DNA of 64,000 nt from Microbacterium sp. Au-Mic1 (GCF_021341785.1 NZ_JAJTTF010000009.1:98045-162044); one strand, 5' to 3'. Positions 24,432-33,117 are shown, counted from the first letter of the stretch. Numbers and translations: made by a program. The notes: a model not told the origin generated them from the sequence alone.

Positions 24432-25357
24432 CAGTCGACCAGCCTCTCGGAGTTGATGAACTTGAACACCAGGGCCGACACGGATCCCAGCACCACGAAC
24501 AGCAGCAGCGCCGCGGCGATCGAGTAGCCCACGTTCACGTCGTTGCGGAAGTGGTTGAAGATGAACAGGTTGGGCAGCGTGGTCGAGTCCAGCGGACCGC
24601 CCTGCGTCATGACGAGGGGCAGCTCGAACTGCTGGATCGCCGCGACGAAGCCCGTGATCAGCAGGTACAGGAACACGTTCTTCATCTGCGGCATCGTGAT
24701 GTAGAAGGTCTTCTGCCACCAGCCGGCCCCCTCCATCGCCGCGGCCTCGTAATACTCGGTCGGGATGTCGACCATCGCGGCGACCATGATCAGTGAGGTC
24801 AGGCCCATGCCGAGCCAGACGGCCGGCACGGCGACGGCGAGCAGCGCCCAGGCCGGATCCCCGATCCAGGAGACCGCGTCGATGTGGAACACGGCGAGCA
24901 CGGCGTTCAGGATTCCGCCGTCGTACGCGTAGATCACCACGAAGATGATGGACGCGATGACTCCGGAGATGATCGTGGGGATGTAGATGCTGACCTTGAG
25001 GATCGTCGCCAGCCGGCGCGACAGGCTCACCACGAGACTCGCGAAGAGGAATGCGAGCACGAGCATCGGGGGCACCGTCAGCAGCACGAACAGGAAGCCG
25101 CGGCCGATCGTGGCCACGAACAGCGGGTCGGTCAGCACGTCGGCGTAGTTCTTCCAGCCGACGAACTGCGGATCCTTGTAGAAGCTCCAGTCCTGGAAGG
25201 ACAGGAAGCCGGCGTACACCGCCGGCCACGCGACGAAGACACCCAGCAGGATCACCACGGGGGCGAGCATCAGATAGGCGAGCTTCGTGTCGCGATTCCG
25301 GTATCGCGCGTGCCGGCGCTTGACCGTGCGCCCGCCCTCGATCGCTTCGGTGGCCAT
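24431..25357 (-). CDS. Carbohydrate ABC transporter permease (MalF/CUT1 type)
   Basis: 308 aa, six to seven hydrophobic segments, with the EAA loop EYYEAAAMEGAGWWQKTFYITMPQMKN (about 206-231). MalF-type start (RNRDTKLAYLMLAPVVILLGVFVAWP). GGGGAGAG precedes the ATG at 25357. No ATPase gene is present in the operon, so a shared multi-sugar ATPase (MsiK type) elsewhere in the genome is likely. Confidence 0.87.
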   Translation of the reverse strand: MATEAIEGGRTVKRRHARYRNRDTKLAYLMLAPVVILLGVFVAWPAVYAGFLSFQDWSFYKDPQFVGWKNYADVLTDPLFVATIGRGFLFVLLTVPPMLVLAFLFASLVVSLSRRLATILKVSIYIPTIISGVIASIIFVVIYAYDGGILNAVLAVFHIDAVSWIGDPAWALLAVAVPAVWLGMGLTSLIMVAAMVDIPTEYYEAAAMEGAGWWQKTFYITMPQMKNVFLYLLITGFVAAIQQFELPLVMTQGGPLDSTTLPNLFIFNHFRNDVNVGYSIAAALLLFVVLGSVSALVFKFINSERLVD

Positions 25358-25440
25358 CGTCTCTCCCCGTCGTTCGGAGCTGGTGGGCGCGGACTGCGCG
25401 GTCGGGGACGGCCGCGCAGCGGTCCCCGACCGCGCCGTAC

Positions 25441-26811
25441 TCACTTCTTGGGAGCCTTGCTGGGCAGATCCTGCGACTGGATGACCTTCTGGATCGCGGC
25501 GTTCGCCGTGTTGATCGCGTCATCCGGCGAGGCCGCGCCCTTCATCACCGACTCCATGGCGGTGCCGACGGCGAGCGAGACGTCCCACGGGTAGGTCGGC
25601 TCGGGGATCGCGTCCGGGGCGATGTCGTTCGTGATCACGGTCGACCAGGGCGCCTTGGCCGCGGCCTCGTCCTTGGCGACGGCGTCCTGCACGGTCTTGC
25701 GCACGGGGACCTTCGTGAACTGCGTGTTCACGAAGAACGGCACGAGGTTCTGCGGGTCGCCTGCCAGCGACCACTCGAGGAACTTTCCGGCCGCGTCGGC
25801 GTGCTTGCTCTTCGCGTCGATGACCCACTTGAAGTTGCCGAGCGTGGTCGCGGTGCGGCCGTCGGCGCTCGAGGCGTTCGGGAAGGCGCCGATCCCGGTC
25901 TTGGTGAGCAGATCGGGATAGTCGGATCCGATCTCGGACATCATCCACGAGCCGGAGACCTTGAAGGCGACCTTCTTCTGCCCGAAGTCCTTGCCCTCCA
26001 CGTAGGCGGCGAGGGCCTGCTTGGGCATGTACCCCTTGTCCCACAGCTCCTTGTACTTGGACATCAGGTCACGGTATGCGGCGTTGTCGATGTCCGGCTT
26101 GGACCAGTCGTCGGTGAGCGCGGTGTGCCCGGCGAAGTTGTACTGCTGGCCGACGGTCGACCAGGCGAAGGTGATCGCGTCGGACGCCGGCGAGATGCAG
26201 TACTGCCCCTGCGCGAGCGTCGGCTGGATCTTGGCGCAGTCGGCGAGCAGGTCGTCCCAGGTCGCCGGCGCCTTGTCGGTGTCGACGCCGGCCTTGGAGA
26301 GCATGTCCTTGTTCCAGAACAGCACCGTCTGCGCCTCCTGCAGAAGCGGATACGCGTAATAGGTGCCGCCGATCTCGGACACCGACTTGGCGGAGTCGAT
26401 GATCTCGCCGAGCTTGGACTTGTCGACGACCTTGCCGAGGTCGTACAGCTGCCCGGCGTTCACGGCGTCCTGGATGCTGCCGGAGTGGGTGTAGATGTCG
26501 GGTGCCTTGCCCGCGGCCTGCGCGGCCTTCATCTTCTGGTCCCAGGCGTCGGCGGGGATCTCGGTGTCCTTCACGACGATCTTGTCCTGGGAGGCGTTGA
26601 ACTTCTTGACGATGTCCTTGTACCAGGCGTTCTCGGGCGGCGTGAAGGTGCGGTGCCAGAACTCGATGGTGGTCTTGCCGGAGGAGTCGCCTCCGTCGCC
26701 TGCGGCCTGGCCCGGAGTGCTCGAGCCGCAGCCCGCGAGCAGTCCTACCGCCGTGATGCCGCCGAGAGCGGCCATCACCACCCGGCGCGTGCGCTGTGTG
26801 TCCGTCTTCAT
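25441..26811 (-). CDS. Extracellular sugar-binding lipoprotein (CUT1 family)
   Basis: 456 aa. A lipoprotein signal ends in the lipobox LLAGC (Cys about 28); the mature part is a type-1/cluster-B sugar-binding protein (IEFWHRTFTPPENAWYKDIVKKFNASQ, PATWDDLLADCAKI, FKVSGSWMMSEIG). ATG 26811 has GAGGA at short spacing. First gene of the operon binding protein-permease-permease-GH183. The operator in its promoter and the GH183 in the operon point to D-arabino-oligosaccharides as ligand; this is inference. Confidence 0.87.
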   Translation of the reverse strand: MKTDTQRTRRVVMAALGGITAVGLLAGCGSSTPGQAAGDGGDSSGKTTIEFWHRTFTPPENAWYKDIVKKFNASQDKIVVKDTEIPADAWDQKMKAAQAAGKAPDIYTHSGSIQDAVNAGQLYDLGKVVDKSKLGEIIDSAKSVSEIGGTYYAYPLLQEAQTVLFWNKDMLSKAGVDTDKAPATWDDLLADCAKIQPTLAQGQYCISPASDAITFAWSTVGQQYNFAGHTALTDDWSKPDIDNAAYRDLMSKYKELWDKGYMPKQALAAYVEGKDFGQKKVAFKVSGSWMMSEIGSDYPDLLTKTGIGAFPNASSADGRTATTLGNFKWVIDAKSKHADAAGKFLEWSLAGDPQNLVPFFVNTQFTKVPVRKTVQDAVAKDEAAAKAPWSTVITNDIAPDAIPEPTYPWDVSLAVGTAMESVMKGAASPDDAINTANAAIQKVIQSQDLPSKAPKK

Positions 26812-26916
26812 GGGTTCCTCCTCGGGAACACGACTTCCTCGTCGAATCGGTGCTGGGTCCGGCACAGGGGTCCGGGTCCGCGGTCGCGCTGAGTCGGCAT
26901 CGACCGGGCTGCACTC

Positions 26917-26945
26917 AGAGTAGGCGAAATCGATTTCAGACACAA
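26917..26945 (-). promoter_or_regulatory. Promoter with LacI-type operator of the sugar ABC operon
   Basis: Minus strand TTGTGT (plus 26940-26945), 17-nt spacer, TACTCT (plus 26917-26922). GAAATCGATTTC (26926-26937) lies wholly inside the spacer, the same geometry as at 10043-10071. Confidence 0.75.
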
Positions 26946-27059
26946 GACGCTCTTCGTCGATTCCCGCGATTCCGCGCGGTCGGGTGACGATTTCGCATCC
27001 TGCGGAACTCCGGGTGGAGCTTCCCGCTGCGCAACGCGCCCTCCAGGGTCAACCCGGGG

Positions 27060-27071
27060 GAAATCGATTTC
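27060..27071. promoter_or_regulatory. Distal LacI-type operator GAAATCGATTTC
   Basis: A perfect copy 134 bp upstream of the operator in the binding-protein promoter. It may permit repression by looping, or may once have served the vanished gene to its right. Confidence 0.6.
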
Positions 27072-27096
27072 ACTGCCTCGTTCCCCTCTCGCAGAC

Positions 27097-27235
27097 GTGA
27101 CGAACCCCTCAGATGAACACCCGAGAAGGAGTCTGCATGAACCCGCCGCCTGCCGCAGCGCCCTCCTCCGCCGCGCCTTCCGGACGACGGACCCGCTCGG
27201 CCGGGGCAGCATCGACGGGCGCGCGATCTCCGCGC
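27097..27235 (+). other. Possible gene remnant behind an operator and a strong ribosome site
   Basis: AGAAGGAG followed by ATG at 27137 looks like a genuine start downstream of the operator, but the frame soon runs antisense into the VOC gene. In another frame (from GTG 27097) a protein-like stretch ALLRRAFRTTDPLGRG is seen before composition degrades. A 5' fragment of a deleted or frameshifted gene would explain both. I cannot name it. Confidence 0.25.
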
Positions 27236-27622
27236 TCAGGCGCCGGCGTCGGCGTCGCCGGACTCGGCGAAGCGCAGCATGTTGCCGAACGGGTCGGGCA
27301 CGACCATGGTCGCGCCGCCCGGGGCATCGTCTTCGATTCCGGGGAAGGGTGCCTCGCCGGCGCTGCGCTCGAAGAACTCGGCACGGAAGCCGACGACGTC
27401 TCGCATCGGGATCCACACGGCGGTCCCGGGTGTTCCGTCGCCGTAATGCTCGCTGAGATGGATCCGGCAGTCGCCGCGGCGGATCCCCAGATACAGCGGA
27501 AGGCCCTCTGCGAACCGGTGCTCGAACTCGACCTCGAACCCGAGCCGGTCCAGGTAGAAGCGCCTCGCGAGCGCGACGTCGAAGATGCGCAGGACGGGGA
27601 CGGCGGCGCCGAGGGAGCTCAT
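27236..27622 (-). CDS. VOC superfamily protein (bleomycin-resistance/glyoxalase-like), 128 aa
   Basis: A single VOC unit with two beta-alpha-beta-beta-beta halves: AAVPVLRIFDVALARRFYLDRLGFEVEFEH, and ATMVVPDPFGNMLRFAE at the end, where the Glu is the usual metal ligand position. The opening (PVLRIFDVALAR-YLD-LGF) resembles the actinobacterial bleomycin-binding-like group. Whether it binds a drug or catalyses a reaction is unknown. Confidence 0.8.
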   Translation of the reverse strand: MSSLGAAVPVLRIFDVALARRFYLDRLGFEVEFEHRFAEGLPLYLGIRRGDCRIHLSEHYGDGTPGTAVWIPMRDVVGFRAEFFERSAGEAPFPGIEDDAPGGATMVVPDPFGNMLRFAESGDADAGA

Positions 27623-27687
27623 GACCAGACCCTACGCCGTGCTGCGCGTGTCAGCGCGTGCTGCCCGGTCAGCGCCGTGATGCGGTG

Positions 27688-28167
27688 TCAGCGCCGGCTG
27701 TCGTCCGGATCGTCGGCGACGTCGTCGCCGTGCTCCGGGGCGCTCCCCCACGGTCGCCACAGCACGACCTCGGTGGGGCGGCGGATCCGGCGTCCGGACG
27801 GGACGGCCATGACGGATCCGGTCGTGCCGGCGGCGAACACGCGGACGCCGGGGCGGTTCGCCCGCTCCTCGCGCAGGTCGTGCTCGAGCTCGCCCACGCG
27901 GCGCCGCAGGGTGCGCACCTCGTCCTCGAGGTCGAGCAGGCGCGCGATCGCGGGCAGGCTCATCCCTTCGCCGGACAGCTGGGCGACCTCGCGCAGCTGC
28001 TCGATGTTGCGCATCGAGTAGCGACGGGATCCGCCCCTGGTACGGCCGGGGACGACCAGGCCGATCCGGTCGTACTGCCGCAGTGTCTGCGGGTGCATGC
28101 CGGCGAGCTCAGCGGCGACGGCGATCGCGAAGATCGGGGTCTCGGCGTTCATGCGCTCATCGGGCAT
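27688..28167 (-). CDS. hspR: Heat-shock repressor HspR (MerR type)
   Basis: 159 aa. A MerR HTH at about 13-80 (IAVAAELAGMHPQTLRQYDRIGLVVPGRTRGGSRRYS) and a coiled-coil dimer helix (DLEDEVRTLRRRVGELEHDLREERANR). HspR represses the dnaK operon by binding HAIR boxes and is controlled by DnaK. Two such boxes lie upstream of dnaK at 31869-31942. The ATG at 28167 has GGAGGT 6 nt upstream, better than the internal ATG at 28152. It is the last gene of the operon, separated from dnaJ by a palindromic repeat. Confidence 0.9.
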   Translation of the reverse strand: MPDERMNAETPIFAIAVAAELAGMHPQTLRQYDRIGLVVPGRTRGGSRRYSMRNIEQLREVAQLSGEGMSLPAIARLLDLEDEVRTLRRRVGELEHDLREERANRPGVRVFAAGTTGSVMAVPSGRRIRRPTEVVLWRPWGSAPEHGDDVADDPDDSRR

Positions 28168-28186
28168 AGCCCACCTCCCGCACGAA

Positions 28187-28316
28187 CGGGGTCGTCGAGC
28201 GAGCGCGCCTTCCCCGGGGTCGTTGAGCGAGCCCCGAGCGCAGCGAGGAGCGAGACGAAACGCGGTCCGTTGCGAGAACACCGCGTTTCGTCACGGTCCC
28301 GGAGCGAAGCGCCGCC
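28187..28316. repeat. Intergenic palindromic repeat, family B (copy 1, incomplete)
   Basis: It contains ggggtcgttgagcgag and an inverted core GACGAAACGCGG ... CCGCGTTTCGTC (perfect 12-nt arms). Related copies are at 46255-46382 and 48304-48451. It lies between dnaJ and hspR. Confidence 0.75.
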
Positions 28317-28339
28317 CACCGCGCCCACCGCGCCCACCA

Positions 28340-29326
28340 TCACGCCCGCGCCTTCGCCAGCAGCTCGGCGCGCGGGTTCTCGGCCGGCTCGGCCGCGCGG
28401 AAGCGCTCCAGCGCCTCGCGTGCGGCCTCGTCGAGGTGGGACGGCACGGCGACCTGAACCTCGGCGAGCAGGTCGCCGGTGGCCTTCGACGTGGTGACAC
28501 CCCGGCCCTTGACCCGCAGGACCCGACCGGACGGCGTGCCCGGCGCGACCTTGAGCTTGACCGGATCCCCGCCGAGGGTCGGCACCTCGATGGTGGCGCC
28601 CAGCGCCGCCTCGGTGAACGTGACCGGCACGGTGACCCGCAGGTTCAGGCCGTCACGGGTGAACACGGGGTGCGGCTTCACGGCCACCTGGACCACGATG
28701 TCGCCGTTCTCCCCGCCGTCGGGCGAAGGCCGCCCACGACCGCGCAGACGGATCTTCTGCCCGTCCTTCACGCCCGCGGGGATTTTCACCTTGAGCGGAC
28801 GCCCGTCCTCGCCCTGCAGCGTGACGGTCTCGCCCTTCACCGCGGTCGCGAACGACAGCGTGGTGCGGGCCGTGACGTCGGCGCCCTTCTGCGGGCCGCC
28901 ATAGCCGCGGAACCCGCCGGACGACTGCCCGAACCGACCGGATCCGAACCCTCCACCGCCCTGGTTGAACATGGCGAAGATGTCGTCGAAGTCGGCCGAC
29001 TGCCCGCCACGGCCCCGGTTGAACGCGCTGAACACGTCGTCGAAGCCGCCGTTGCCGGCGCTGCCCGGAGCCGTGAAGCGCGCGCCGCCGGCGCCCATCG
29101 CGCGGATCTGGTCGTACTCCGCGCGCTGCTCGGCGTCGGAGAGCACCGAGTACGCCTCGCTGATCTCCTTGAACTTCGCCTCCGCCGCGGCGTCGCCGGG
29201 GTTGGAGTCGGGGTGGTATTTGCGCGCGAGCTTGCGGTAGGTCTTCTTCATGTCCGCCTCCGACACGTCCTTGGAGACGCCGAGGGTCTTGTAGAAGTCC
29301 TTGTCGAACCAGTCCTGGCTAGCCAT
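28340..29326 (-). CDS. dnaJ: DnaJ co-chaperone without zinc-finger (CbpA-like)
   Basis: 328 aa. J-domain at about 10-75 with the HPD motif (KYHPDSNPGD), then a long Gly/Phe-rich stretch (about 85-150) with FDDVFSAF and FDDIFAMF repeats, then two substrate-binding C-terminal domains (LKVKIPAGVKDGQKIRLRGRG; VPTLGGDPVKLKVAPGTPSG). The Cys-rich zinc-finger of DnaJ1 is absent. It stimulates DnaK. It lies 10 nt downstream of grpE. Confidence 0.92.
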   Translation of the reverse strand: MASQDWFDKDFYKTLGVSKDVSEADMKKTYRKLARKYHPDSNPGDAAAEAKFKEISEAYSVLSDAEQRAEYDQIRAMGAGGARFTAPGSAGNGGFDDVFSAFNRGRGGQSADFDDIFAMFNQGGGGFGSGRFGQSSGGFRGYGGPQKGADVTARTTLSFATAVKGETVTLQGEDGRPLKVKIPAGVKDGQKIRLRGRGRPSPDGGENGDIVVQVAVKPHPVFTRDGLNLRVTVPVTFTEAALGATIEVPTLGGDPVKLKVAPGTPSGRVLRVKGRGVTTSKATGDLLAEVQVAVPSHLDEAAREALERFRAAEPAENPRAELLAKARA

Positions 29327-29336
29327 CGACCACCCC

Positions 29337-29939
29337 CTACTCAGCGGGGACGGCGACGACGACCTTGGCGGGACGCAGCTCGACATCGCCCAGGCGGTAG
29401 CCCACCTCGACGACCTCGAGCACGACGGCCTTCGCCACACCCGGGGTGGGCTGCTGGAAGATCGCCTCGTGCTGCTGCGGGTCGAACTCGTCGCCCTTCT
29501 CGCCGTAGGAGACCACGCCGAGGCGCTCCACGACGGAGCGCACCTTGTCGGCGATCGCGGCGAAGGGAGTCCCCTCCTCCAGATCGCCGTGCTGAGCGGC
29601 GCGGTCGAGATCGTCGAGCACGGGGAGCAGGCCCTTGGCGGCCTCGCCCTTCGCGCGCTGGATCTCGACGCCGCGCTGCTCCTCGGTGCGGCGGCGGTAG
29701 TTCGCGTACTCGGCCTGAAGGCGCTTGAGGTCGACGAGCAGCGTGTGCTCGGCGTCGGCGAGGGCCGCGTCCTCCGCGGCGTCCTCGGCGAGCGCGTCCT
29801 CGCTCTGCGCGATGTTCAGGATGTCGTCGACCGTGAGCTCGTCATCGGCGCCGGAATCCGGCTGGGGGCCGGACGCGTTCGCGTCCGACCCCTCGCTCGG
29901 AACTCCGGCGTTCTCGTCGAAGTCCTTGGGATCCGTCAT
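29337..29939 (-). CDS. grpE: Nucleotide exchange factor GrpE
   Basis: 200 aa with an acidic disordered N-terminus (1-65), the long dimer helix (LLVDLKRLQAEYANYRRRTEEQRGVEIQRAKGE) and the C-terminal beta-wing (FDPQQHEAIFQQPTPGVAKAVVLEVVEVGYRLGDVELRPAKVVVA). It exchanges ADP on DnaK. Its ATG overlaps the dnaK TAA by one base. Confidence 0.93.
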   Translation of the reverse strand: MTDPKDFDENAGVPSEGSDANASGPQPDSGADDELTVDDILNIAQSEDALAEDAAEDAALADAEHTLLVDLKRLQAEYANYRRRTEEQRGVEIQRAKGEAAKGLLPVLDDLDRAAQHGDLEEGTPFAAIADKVRSVVERLGVVSYGEKGDEFDPQQHEAIFQQPTPGVAKAVVLEVVEVGYRLGDVELRPAKVVVAVPAE

Positions 29940-31795
29940 TACTTCTTCTCGTCCTCGTCGTCCACGACCTCGGCGTCCACGACGTCCTCATCGGACCCCG
30001 TCTCCGCAGCGGCCTCCTCGGCGGCGCCGTCGGCGGCCGCGTCGGCCTGCTGCGATGCGTAGATGGCCTCGCCGAGCTTGGTCTGCGACTGGGTCAGCTT
30101 GTCGAACGCGGTCTTCACGGCCTCGTCGTCCTCGCCGGCCAGCGCGGTCTTCAGCGCGTCGACATCGGCCTTGACCTCGGTCTTGACGTTCTCCGGGAGC
30201 TTGTCCTCGTTCTCCGAGATGACCTTCTCGACGCCGTAGGACAGGGTCTCGGCCTGGTTGCGGACCTCGGCCGACTCGCGGCGCTTCTTGTCCTCGGCGG
30301 CGTGCTCCTCGGCCTCGCGCACCATGCGGTCGATGTCCTCCTTGGACAGCGAGGAGCCGCCCGTGATCGTCATCGACTGCTCCTTGCCGGTGCCCTTGTC
30401 CTTGGCGGACACGTGCACGATGCCGTTCGCATCGATGTCGAAGGTGACCTCGACCTGCGGGATGCCGCGCGGAGCCGGCGCGATGCCGGTCAGCTCGAAG
30501 GTGCCCAGCGGCTTGTTGTCGCGGGTGAACTCGCGCTCGCCCTGGAAGACCTGGATCGCGACCGACGGCTGGTTGTCGTCGGCGGTGGTGAAGGTCTCGC
30601 TGCGCTTGGTCGGGATGGCCGTGTTGCGCTCGATGAGCTTGGTCATCATGCCGCCCTTGGTCTCGATGCCGAGGCTCAGGGGGGTGACGTCGATGAGCAG
30701 GACGTCCTTGCGCTCACCCTTCAGCACGCCGGCCTGCAGCGCGGCGCCGACGGCGACGACCTCGTCCGGGTTCACGCCCTTGTTGGCCTCCTTGCCGGTC
30801 TCGCGCTTGACGAGCTCGGCCACGGCGGGCATGCGGGTGGATCCGCCGACGAGCACGACGTGCGCGATGTCGCCGACCTTGATGCCGGCCTCGCGGATGA
30901 CATCCTCGAAGGGCTTCTTGGTGCGGTCGAGGAGGTCCTTGGTGAGGTCCTCGAACTTCGCGCGCGTGATCGTCTCGGAAAGCGACACGGGGCCGTTCTC
31001 CGTGAGCGACAGGTACGGCAGGTTGACGCTCGTGGACGTGGAGGAGCTGAGCTCCTTCTTCGCCTGCTCCGCGGCCTCCTTGAGGCGCTGCAGCGCGATC
31101 TTGTCGCCCGAGACGTCGACGCCGGTCGAGTCCTTGAACTGCTTGATCAGGTAGTCGACGAGACGCTGGTCCCAGTCGTCGCCGCCGAGGCGATTGTCGC
31201 CGGCGGTGGAGCGCACCTGGATGGTGGAGAAGTCGTCGTCCTTGCCCACCTCGAGCAGAGACACGTCGAACGTGCCGCCACCGAGGTCGAAGACGAGGAT
31301 GAGCTCGTCCTCCTTGCCCTTGTCCAGGCCGTAGGCCAGCGCCGCGGCGGTGGGCTCGTTGATGATGCGCAGGACGTTCAGGCCCGAGATCTCGCCGGCC
31401 TCCTTGGTGGCCTGGCGCTCGGCGTCGTTGAAGTACGCCGGGACGGTGATGACCGCGTCGGTCACGGTGTCGCCAAGGTACGCCTCGGCGTCGCGCTTCA
31501 GCTTCATGAGGATGCGCGCGGAGATCTCCTGCGGCGTCCACTTCTTGCCGTCCACGTCGAACGACCAGTCGGTGCCCATGTGGCGCTTGACCGACGCGAT
31601 CGTGCGGTCGACGTTGGTGACGGCCTGGCGCTTCGCGGTCTCGCCGACGAGCACCTCCCCGTCCTTGGTGAAGGCGACCACCGAGGGGGTGGTCCGGAAG
31701 CCTTCTGCGTTGGCGATGACCTTGGGCTCGCCGCCCTCGAGGACGCTGACGACGGAGTTCGTCGTACCGAGGTCGATACCGACAGCACGTGCCAT
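29939..31795 (-). CDS. dnaK: Chaperone DnaK (Hsp70)
   Basis: 618 aa. ATPase domain: [11 protein letters not shown] (phosphate 1), [18 protein letters not shown] (phosphate 2), [17 protein letters not shown] (adenosine). Substrate domain with [14 protein letters not shown], and an acidic C-terminal tail ending DEDEKK. First gene of dnaK-grpE-dnaJ-hspR under HspR control. Confidence 0.97.
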   Translation of the reverse strand: MARAVGIDLGTTNSVVSVLEGGEPKVIANAEGFRTTPSVVAFTKDGEVLVGETAKRQAVTNVDRTIASVKRHMGTDWSFDVDGKKWTPQEISARILMKLKRDAEAYLGDTVTDAVITVPAYFNDAERQATKEAGEISGLNVLRIINEPTAAALAYGLDKGKEDELILVFDLGGGTFDVSLLEVGKDDDFSTIQVRSTAGDNRLGGDDWDQRLVDYLIKQFKDSTGVDVSGDKIALQRLKEAAEQAKKELSSSTSTSVNLPYLSLTENGPVSLSETITRAKFEDLTKDLLDRTKKPFEDVIREAGIKVGDIAHVVLVGGSTRMPAVAELVKRETGKEANKGVNPDEVVAVGAALQAGVLKGERKDVLLIDVTPLSLGIETKGGMMTKLIERNTAIPTKRSETFTTADDNQPSVAIQVFQGEREFTRDNKPLGTFELTGIAPAPRGIPQVEVTFDIDANGIVHVSAKDKGTGKEQSMTITGGSSLSKEDIDRMVREAEEHAAEDKKRRESAEVRNQAETLSYGVEKVISENEDKLPENVKTEVKADVDALKTALAGEDDEAVKTAFDKLTQSQTKLGEAIYASQQADAAADGAAEEAAAETGSDEDVVDAEVVDDEDEKK

Positions 31796-31868
31796 TTGTT
31801 TTCTCCTTCAGTCGGAAGTTCGTGGAAGTCTGCGCGAACTCCGGGCCCCCGGGAACACCCGCGGGAAA

Positions 31869-31942
31869 CCTGAGTCGCGATGACTCAACGATACGCCGGC
31901 TGTCAAGAGATGTCAAACAAACTTGATACGGCCAGACTCAAC
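31869..31942 (-). promoter_or_regulatory. dnaK promoter flanked by two HAIR (HspR) boxes
   Basis: HAIR consensus is CTTGAGT-N7-ACTCAAG. Box 1, CCTGAGT-N7-ACTCAAC (31869-31889), overlaps the start region; box 2, CTTGATA-N7-ACTCAAC (31922-31942), is upstream. Between them on the minus strand lie TTGACA (plus 31911-31916), 17-nt spacer and TATCGT (plus 31888-31893), a sigA-type promoter. Repressor on both boxes would enclose the polymerase site. Confidence 0.8.
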
Positions 31943-32036
31943 TTTGTATCTGCGCTCTCGCGGGTCGGTGCAGCAGCGTTCTGGCGAGTCGGCGCCGTGC
32001 CGGGAATGCCGCATCCGCCCTCACCCCGGCGCATGC

Positions 32037-32065
32037 TCGACACCGGGGTCACGGCCCCGTAGACT
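32037..32065 (+). promoter_or_regulatory. Promoter for the RIO-kinase unit
   Basis: TCGACA (32037-32042), 17-nt spacer, TAGACT (32060-32065), followed by a 46-nt leader with AAGGAG before ATG 32112. The rest of the 31943-32111 gap shows nothing else. Confidence 0.5.
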
Positions 32066-32111
32066 CGGCGGGCGCCGGGATCGCCCCGGGATCCGAGGGA
32101 AGGAGCTGACG

Positions 32112-32156
32112 ATGAACATCTCTGTTGTCGCGCCCTTCGCCGACCTTCTTCCCTGA
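32112..32156 (+). CDS. 14-codon upstream ORF (possible leader peptide or frameshifted 5' end)
   Basis: A strong GGAAGGAG site precedes an ATG that encodes MNISVVAPFADLLP then TGA. The last sense codon and stop form CCC-TGA, a sequence prone to +1 slippage; a +1 shift would continue into the RIO-kinase frame (EAARPILFASG...). It may be a regulatory uORF, a frameshift-dependent N-terminus, or the trace of a sequencing error. Confidence 0.4.
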   Translation: MNISVVAPFADLLP

Positions 32157-32205
32157 GGCCGCCCGCCCGATCCTCTTCGCGAGCGGCCCCGACCCGGAGC
32201 CTCTC

Positions 32206-33117
32206 GTGATCCCTTCCTCCGCATCCTCGGATGCCTCTTCCCTGCTCGGCCCCGCCCCCTCGGGCAAGGCCGACTCCTTCTTCCTCTCCGCAGCCGACGA
32301 CGACGATCTCGGCCTCGCCTTCGCCGACGTCGAGCTCGGCGACGGTCAGCGCTGGACCACCTGGCCGGCGGCGACGCCGACCGAGCGAGGGCCGGAACCG
32401 CGTCCCGCCTGGGTGGTGACGTCCGCCGGCGCCGTCGACACCGAGCTCGGCATCCTGAAGACCGGCAAGGAGGCGGACGTCTTCCTCCTCGAGCGCGCCG
32501 TGCCGGGCGATCCGCATCAGCGCAGCCTGCTCGCCGCCAAGCGGTACCACGGTGCGGAGCATCGCTCGTTCCACCGCTCCGCGGTCTACACCGAGGGTCG
32601 CCGCACCCGCAACTCCCGGGACGCCCGGGCGCTCGCCAAGAAGAGCGAGCACGGCCGCGAGGTCGCGGCGGCGCAGTGGTCGCTCGCCGAGTTCGACGCG
32701 CTGCGCCGGATGCACGAGCTCGGCGCGCCGGTGCCGTACCCCGTGCAGGTGACCGGCACCGAGGTGCTCATGGAGTTCATCGGATCGCCGGACGGCGTCG
32801 GCGCTCCCCGCCTCGCCCAGGTGCGGCACGACCCGGCGCTGCTCGCCGACCTGTTCGCGCAGGTCGCCGAGCTCATGCGGACCTTCGCGCGAGCGGGCCT
32901 CGCCCATGGCGACCTGTCCCCGTACAACCTGCTCGTGCACGACGGCCGCGTCGTGGTGATCGACCTGCCGCAGATCGTGGACACCGTGGCCAACCCGCAG
33001 GGCCTGGACCTGCTGCACCGCGACTGCGTCAACGTGTGCGACTGGTTCGGTCGGCAGCGCCTCGACGTCGACGCCGAGACCCTGTTCGGCGAGCTGGTGG
33101 CGGAGTCGTTCGGGTAG
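32206..33117 (+). CDS. RIO1-family atypical serine kinase, 303 aa
   Basis: The conserved core starts at about residue 80 with GILKTGKEADVFLLER (RIO nucleotide loop), LAAKRYH (catalytic Lys), NSRDARALAKKSEHGREVAAAQWSLAEFDALRRM, VLMEFIG (hinge), LAHGDLSPYNLLVHDGRVVVIDLPQIVD (catalytic HGDLSxxN and metal-binding D loop) and LLHRDCVNVCDWF. RIO kinases of bacteria are uncharacterised. Start choice: GTG 32206 has GGAG 6 nt upstream; the frame is open to 32125 and might be entered by a +1 shift from ATG 32112. Confidence 0.85.
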   Translation: MIPSSASSDASSLLGPAPSGKADSFFLSAADDDDLGLAFADVELGDGQRWTTWPAATPTERGPEPRPAWVVTSAGAVDTELGILKTGKEADVFLLERAVPGDPHQRSLLAAKRYHGAEHRSFHRSAVYTEGRRTRNSRDARALAKKSEHGREVAAAQWSLAEFDALRRMHELGAPVPYPVQVTGTEVLMEFIGSPDGVGAPRLAQVRHDPALLADLFAQVAELMRTFARAGLAHGDLSPYNLLVHDGRVVVIDLPQIVDTVANPQGLDLLHRDCVNVCDWFGRQRLDVDAETLFGELVAESFG

